Assembly (NCBI GenBank): GCA_965249615.1 | Contig: CBDFMI010000005.1 | Location: forward strand, 1 to 64,000 | Origin: G963555815 sp965249615 [NCBI: bacterium] | GTDB taxonomy: Bacteria > UBA8248 > JACPRG01 | DNA: 64,000 nt | Direction: 5' to 3' | Shown here: in pieces, positions 62,646 through 64,000 of the stretch | Layout: the number at the start of each line of letters is the position of its first letter | Position numbering within the stretch: position 1 is the first letter of the stretch | Position numbers and translations under genes: made by a program | The notes under the pieces: generated by a model | The model's database searches: none | Told to the model about the DNA's origin: nothing | The model's input: only the letters and a program-made list of their open reading frames with translations

Positions 62646-63866
62646 TTATGTTTTTCCCTTTGGGATGAGGGAGTTTTCCAGCAGAAAATCCAGGAGGAAC
62701 TGGGCCGCGAGCTCGTGTCCCTTCACCGTGAAGTGCTTGTCATGCTTCAAGTAGAGTTCGCGTTCATCGTAGGGGTCGAAGGATTGCACCAGATTTAGAT
62801 AGGGAAGACGGTGTGCCTCAAACCAACCAAGAAGTTCTTGCCCGGCTTTTGGAAATTCAACGTACTGGGGGGTGAGGAATTCTGAGTGAGACTGGTAGAG
62901 ATGATGGATGATGACGACGGCCATCCGGACCCCCTGGGTTTCCGACATCCGCTGAATCCCCTCCATCAGGGCGAGGCCTTTCTGCCAGTTCTGACGGCCG
63001 ACCTGCTCCTCCGTCAACTTTTCTTCTTCCGCCCAGGCCTCCCTGACCCAGGCCGAATCCCCATCGGTGGGATTGTTCCGGAGGCGGTGGAGGCGCTCAC
63101 CGAGGAGGTGGTAGAGGTGGGACGCTGCCTCAAAAAATCTTTCACAGGGGCAGGCAGGACGTTGAAGGCCCGAGAGCGGACCTGAAGGTGGTCCTGCCCG
63201 GGCTGCCGAAGCCTTCCCTCCGAGTCCACATAAAACTTCACCTGGACCGAGGACAGAAGAGGTTGGCCGTCCTCTCCCCATTCCTGCTCCCCCAGGTCGA
63301 AATCGTTCCAGGGGAGAAGGGAAAGCAGGATGAGGTCGGGCTCGTAGCGCAGGGCCTGCAGTTTCGCCATCAAATAATAATGGGGCAGGTTGTAGCCGGG
63401 GACGCGGGGGTTGATCACTTCAAAGCGCGGGAGATCTTTCACCTCTTTTCGCCACTCGCCCTCGTTCAGAAGGGTCTCTAGGCGCGCCGGAAACGACTGG
63501 TCGTTATTCACGCCCAGCCCGAAGGGGAATGAATCCCCGAGGACAAAGATTCTAAAGACCCCAGGGGGCTTGTTCAGGGAGACCGGGCGGTCTCGGAACC
63601 CCTCTTGGTTCACCTGGATGAGGGCACTAAAATCGCCGTAGGGGCTCTGGTGGTCATAGATGACGCTGGGCCTCAGTGTGTAGCCCAGCTGGTCGTCGGA
63701 CTGATAGATCGGAGGGTGGAAGGACTCCCTGGCCCCTGGGGCGGCCAGAATTTGAGGATCGTAGAAGCGGACAAAAATTTCTGCCCCCCCCGAGGACGAA
63801 GACAATGGCCCCCAAGAGAACCAGGAGATTTTTTGTCCACTCAGAAGATCGCTTTCTAGAACCCAC
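62646..63866 (-). CDS. SGNH/GDSL hydrolase-like protein, two frameshifts as sequenced
   Basis: GTG 63866 follows AGGGGGACTAAA and encodes an N-terminal membrane helix (TKNLLVLLGAIVFVLGG). A one-base gain in the G8 run (63784-63791) is then needed to reach AEIFVRFYDPQILA. The SGNH domain shows VFRIFVLGDSFPFGLGV (Ser block I), RVPGYNLPHYYL and LLPWND. A missing T in the T6 run near 63125 joins it to FFEAASHLYHLLGERL and the C-terminal HDKHFTVKGHELAAQ with the catalytic His. It probably acetylates or deacetylates a surface glycan. Either sequence error or slippage can explain the breaks. Confidence 0.7.
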
Positions 63867-64000
63867 TTTAGTCCCCCTGGGCGCTCCCGCCGGATCTTTC
63901 GGGCTGGGAGATTTCGTGCTCAGTGAACGCCTCCCAGGTCGTGGCCAAAAGGCGTCTAGACCAATATGATAGCATGTTTGATGCGAGCGGGATAGAAATG

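Noticed and set aside
1-64000. CRISPR array or defence system
   Set aside because: No set of regularly spaced direct repeats and no cas, restriction or toxin-antitoxin signature was found. The only repeats are the 115-nt pair, the 39-nt linker repeat, the uvrA palindromes and the 454-bp duplication.

Overview
The window is GC-rich DNA from a Gram-negative (two-membrane) bacterium. It encodes outer-membrane beta-barrels, ExbB/ExbD/TonB, an RND efflux pump, lipoproteins and a surface-modification cassette. Siroheme decarboxylase, nickel-pincer cofactor genes and an M29 aminopeptidase alongside ordinary bacterial housekeeping genes suggest a deep-branching phylum of the Nitrospirota / NC10 / Tectomicrobia kind. 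No marker here fixes the phylum, so that placement is inference only.

Region 1 (1-15.8 kb) is mobile and decaying DNA. The left end (1-3.9 kb) is the late end of a podovirus-like prophage: a virion protein tail, a T7-type tail-fibre adaptor, two small proteins and a lytic transglycosylase. Next comes a 6.3-kb island (3.9-10.2 kb) with a giant Calx-beta/autotransporter-like protein and a second outer-membrane barrel. It is bounded by gapless 115-nt direct repeats that include the last nine bases of tRNA-Asn and its downstream flank. Host genes nrnA and a ruined pncB follow. The 5' end of pncB is replaced by the last gene of a compact cluster of tiny phage-like genes (12.6-13.7 kb). A third outer-membrane barrel gene and a frameshifted tyrosine integrase end against a tRNA-Arg gene.

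Region 2 (15.8-26.6 kb) is conserved translation and proteostasis: five tRNAs (Arg, His, Arg, Lys, Leu), tig-clpP-clpX, tRNA-Val, and thrS-infC-rpmI-rplT-pheS-pheT closed by a strong terminator.

Region 3 (26.9-51.1 kb) is mixed host metabolism: an alpha/beta-hydrolase lipoprotein coupled to uvrA, arginase, a tandem duplication next to an M29 aminopeptidase, an ATP-grasp ligase, a membrane-anchored NifU-like protein, a VIT1/CCC1-type protein, an RND pump with its adaptor, an aldo/keto reductase, cbiX plus a fused siroheme decarboxylase, phosphofructokinase, moaB, and larE-larB-larC.

Region 4 (51.1-64 kb) is envelope biology. Two large TPR proteins are followed by exbB-exbD-tonB on the minus strand. 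Divergent from them lie two tandem secreted cupredoxin-like proteins with a conserved cysteine pair and a TlpA-type thioredoxin. A carbamoyltransferase, a short SxtJ-like membrane protein and an SGNH hydrolase end the window.

At least eleven single-base frameshifts were found. All lie in 0-15.3 kb or 54.3-63.8 kb, mostly in short homopolymers, and none was found in the housekeeping block. Some are probably genuine decay (prophage, integrase, pncB). Others (the TPR and SGNH genes) could be sequence errors or slippage.
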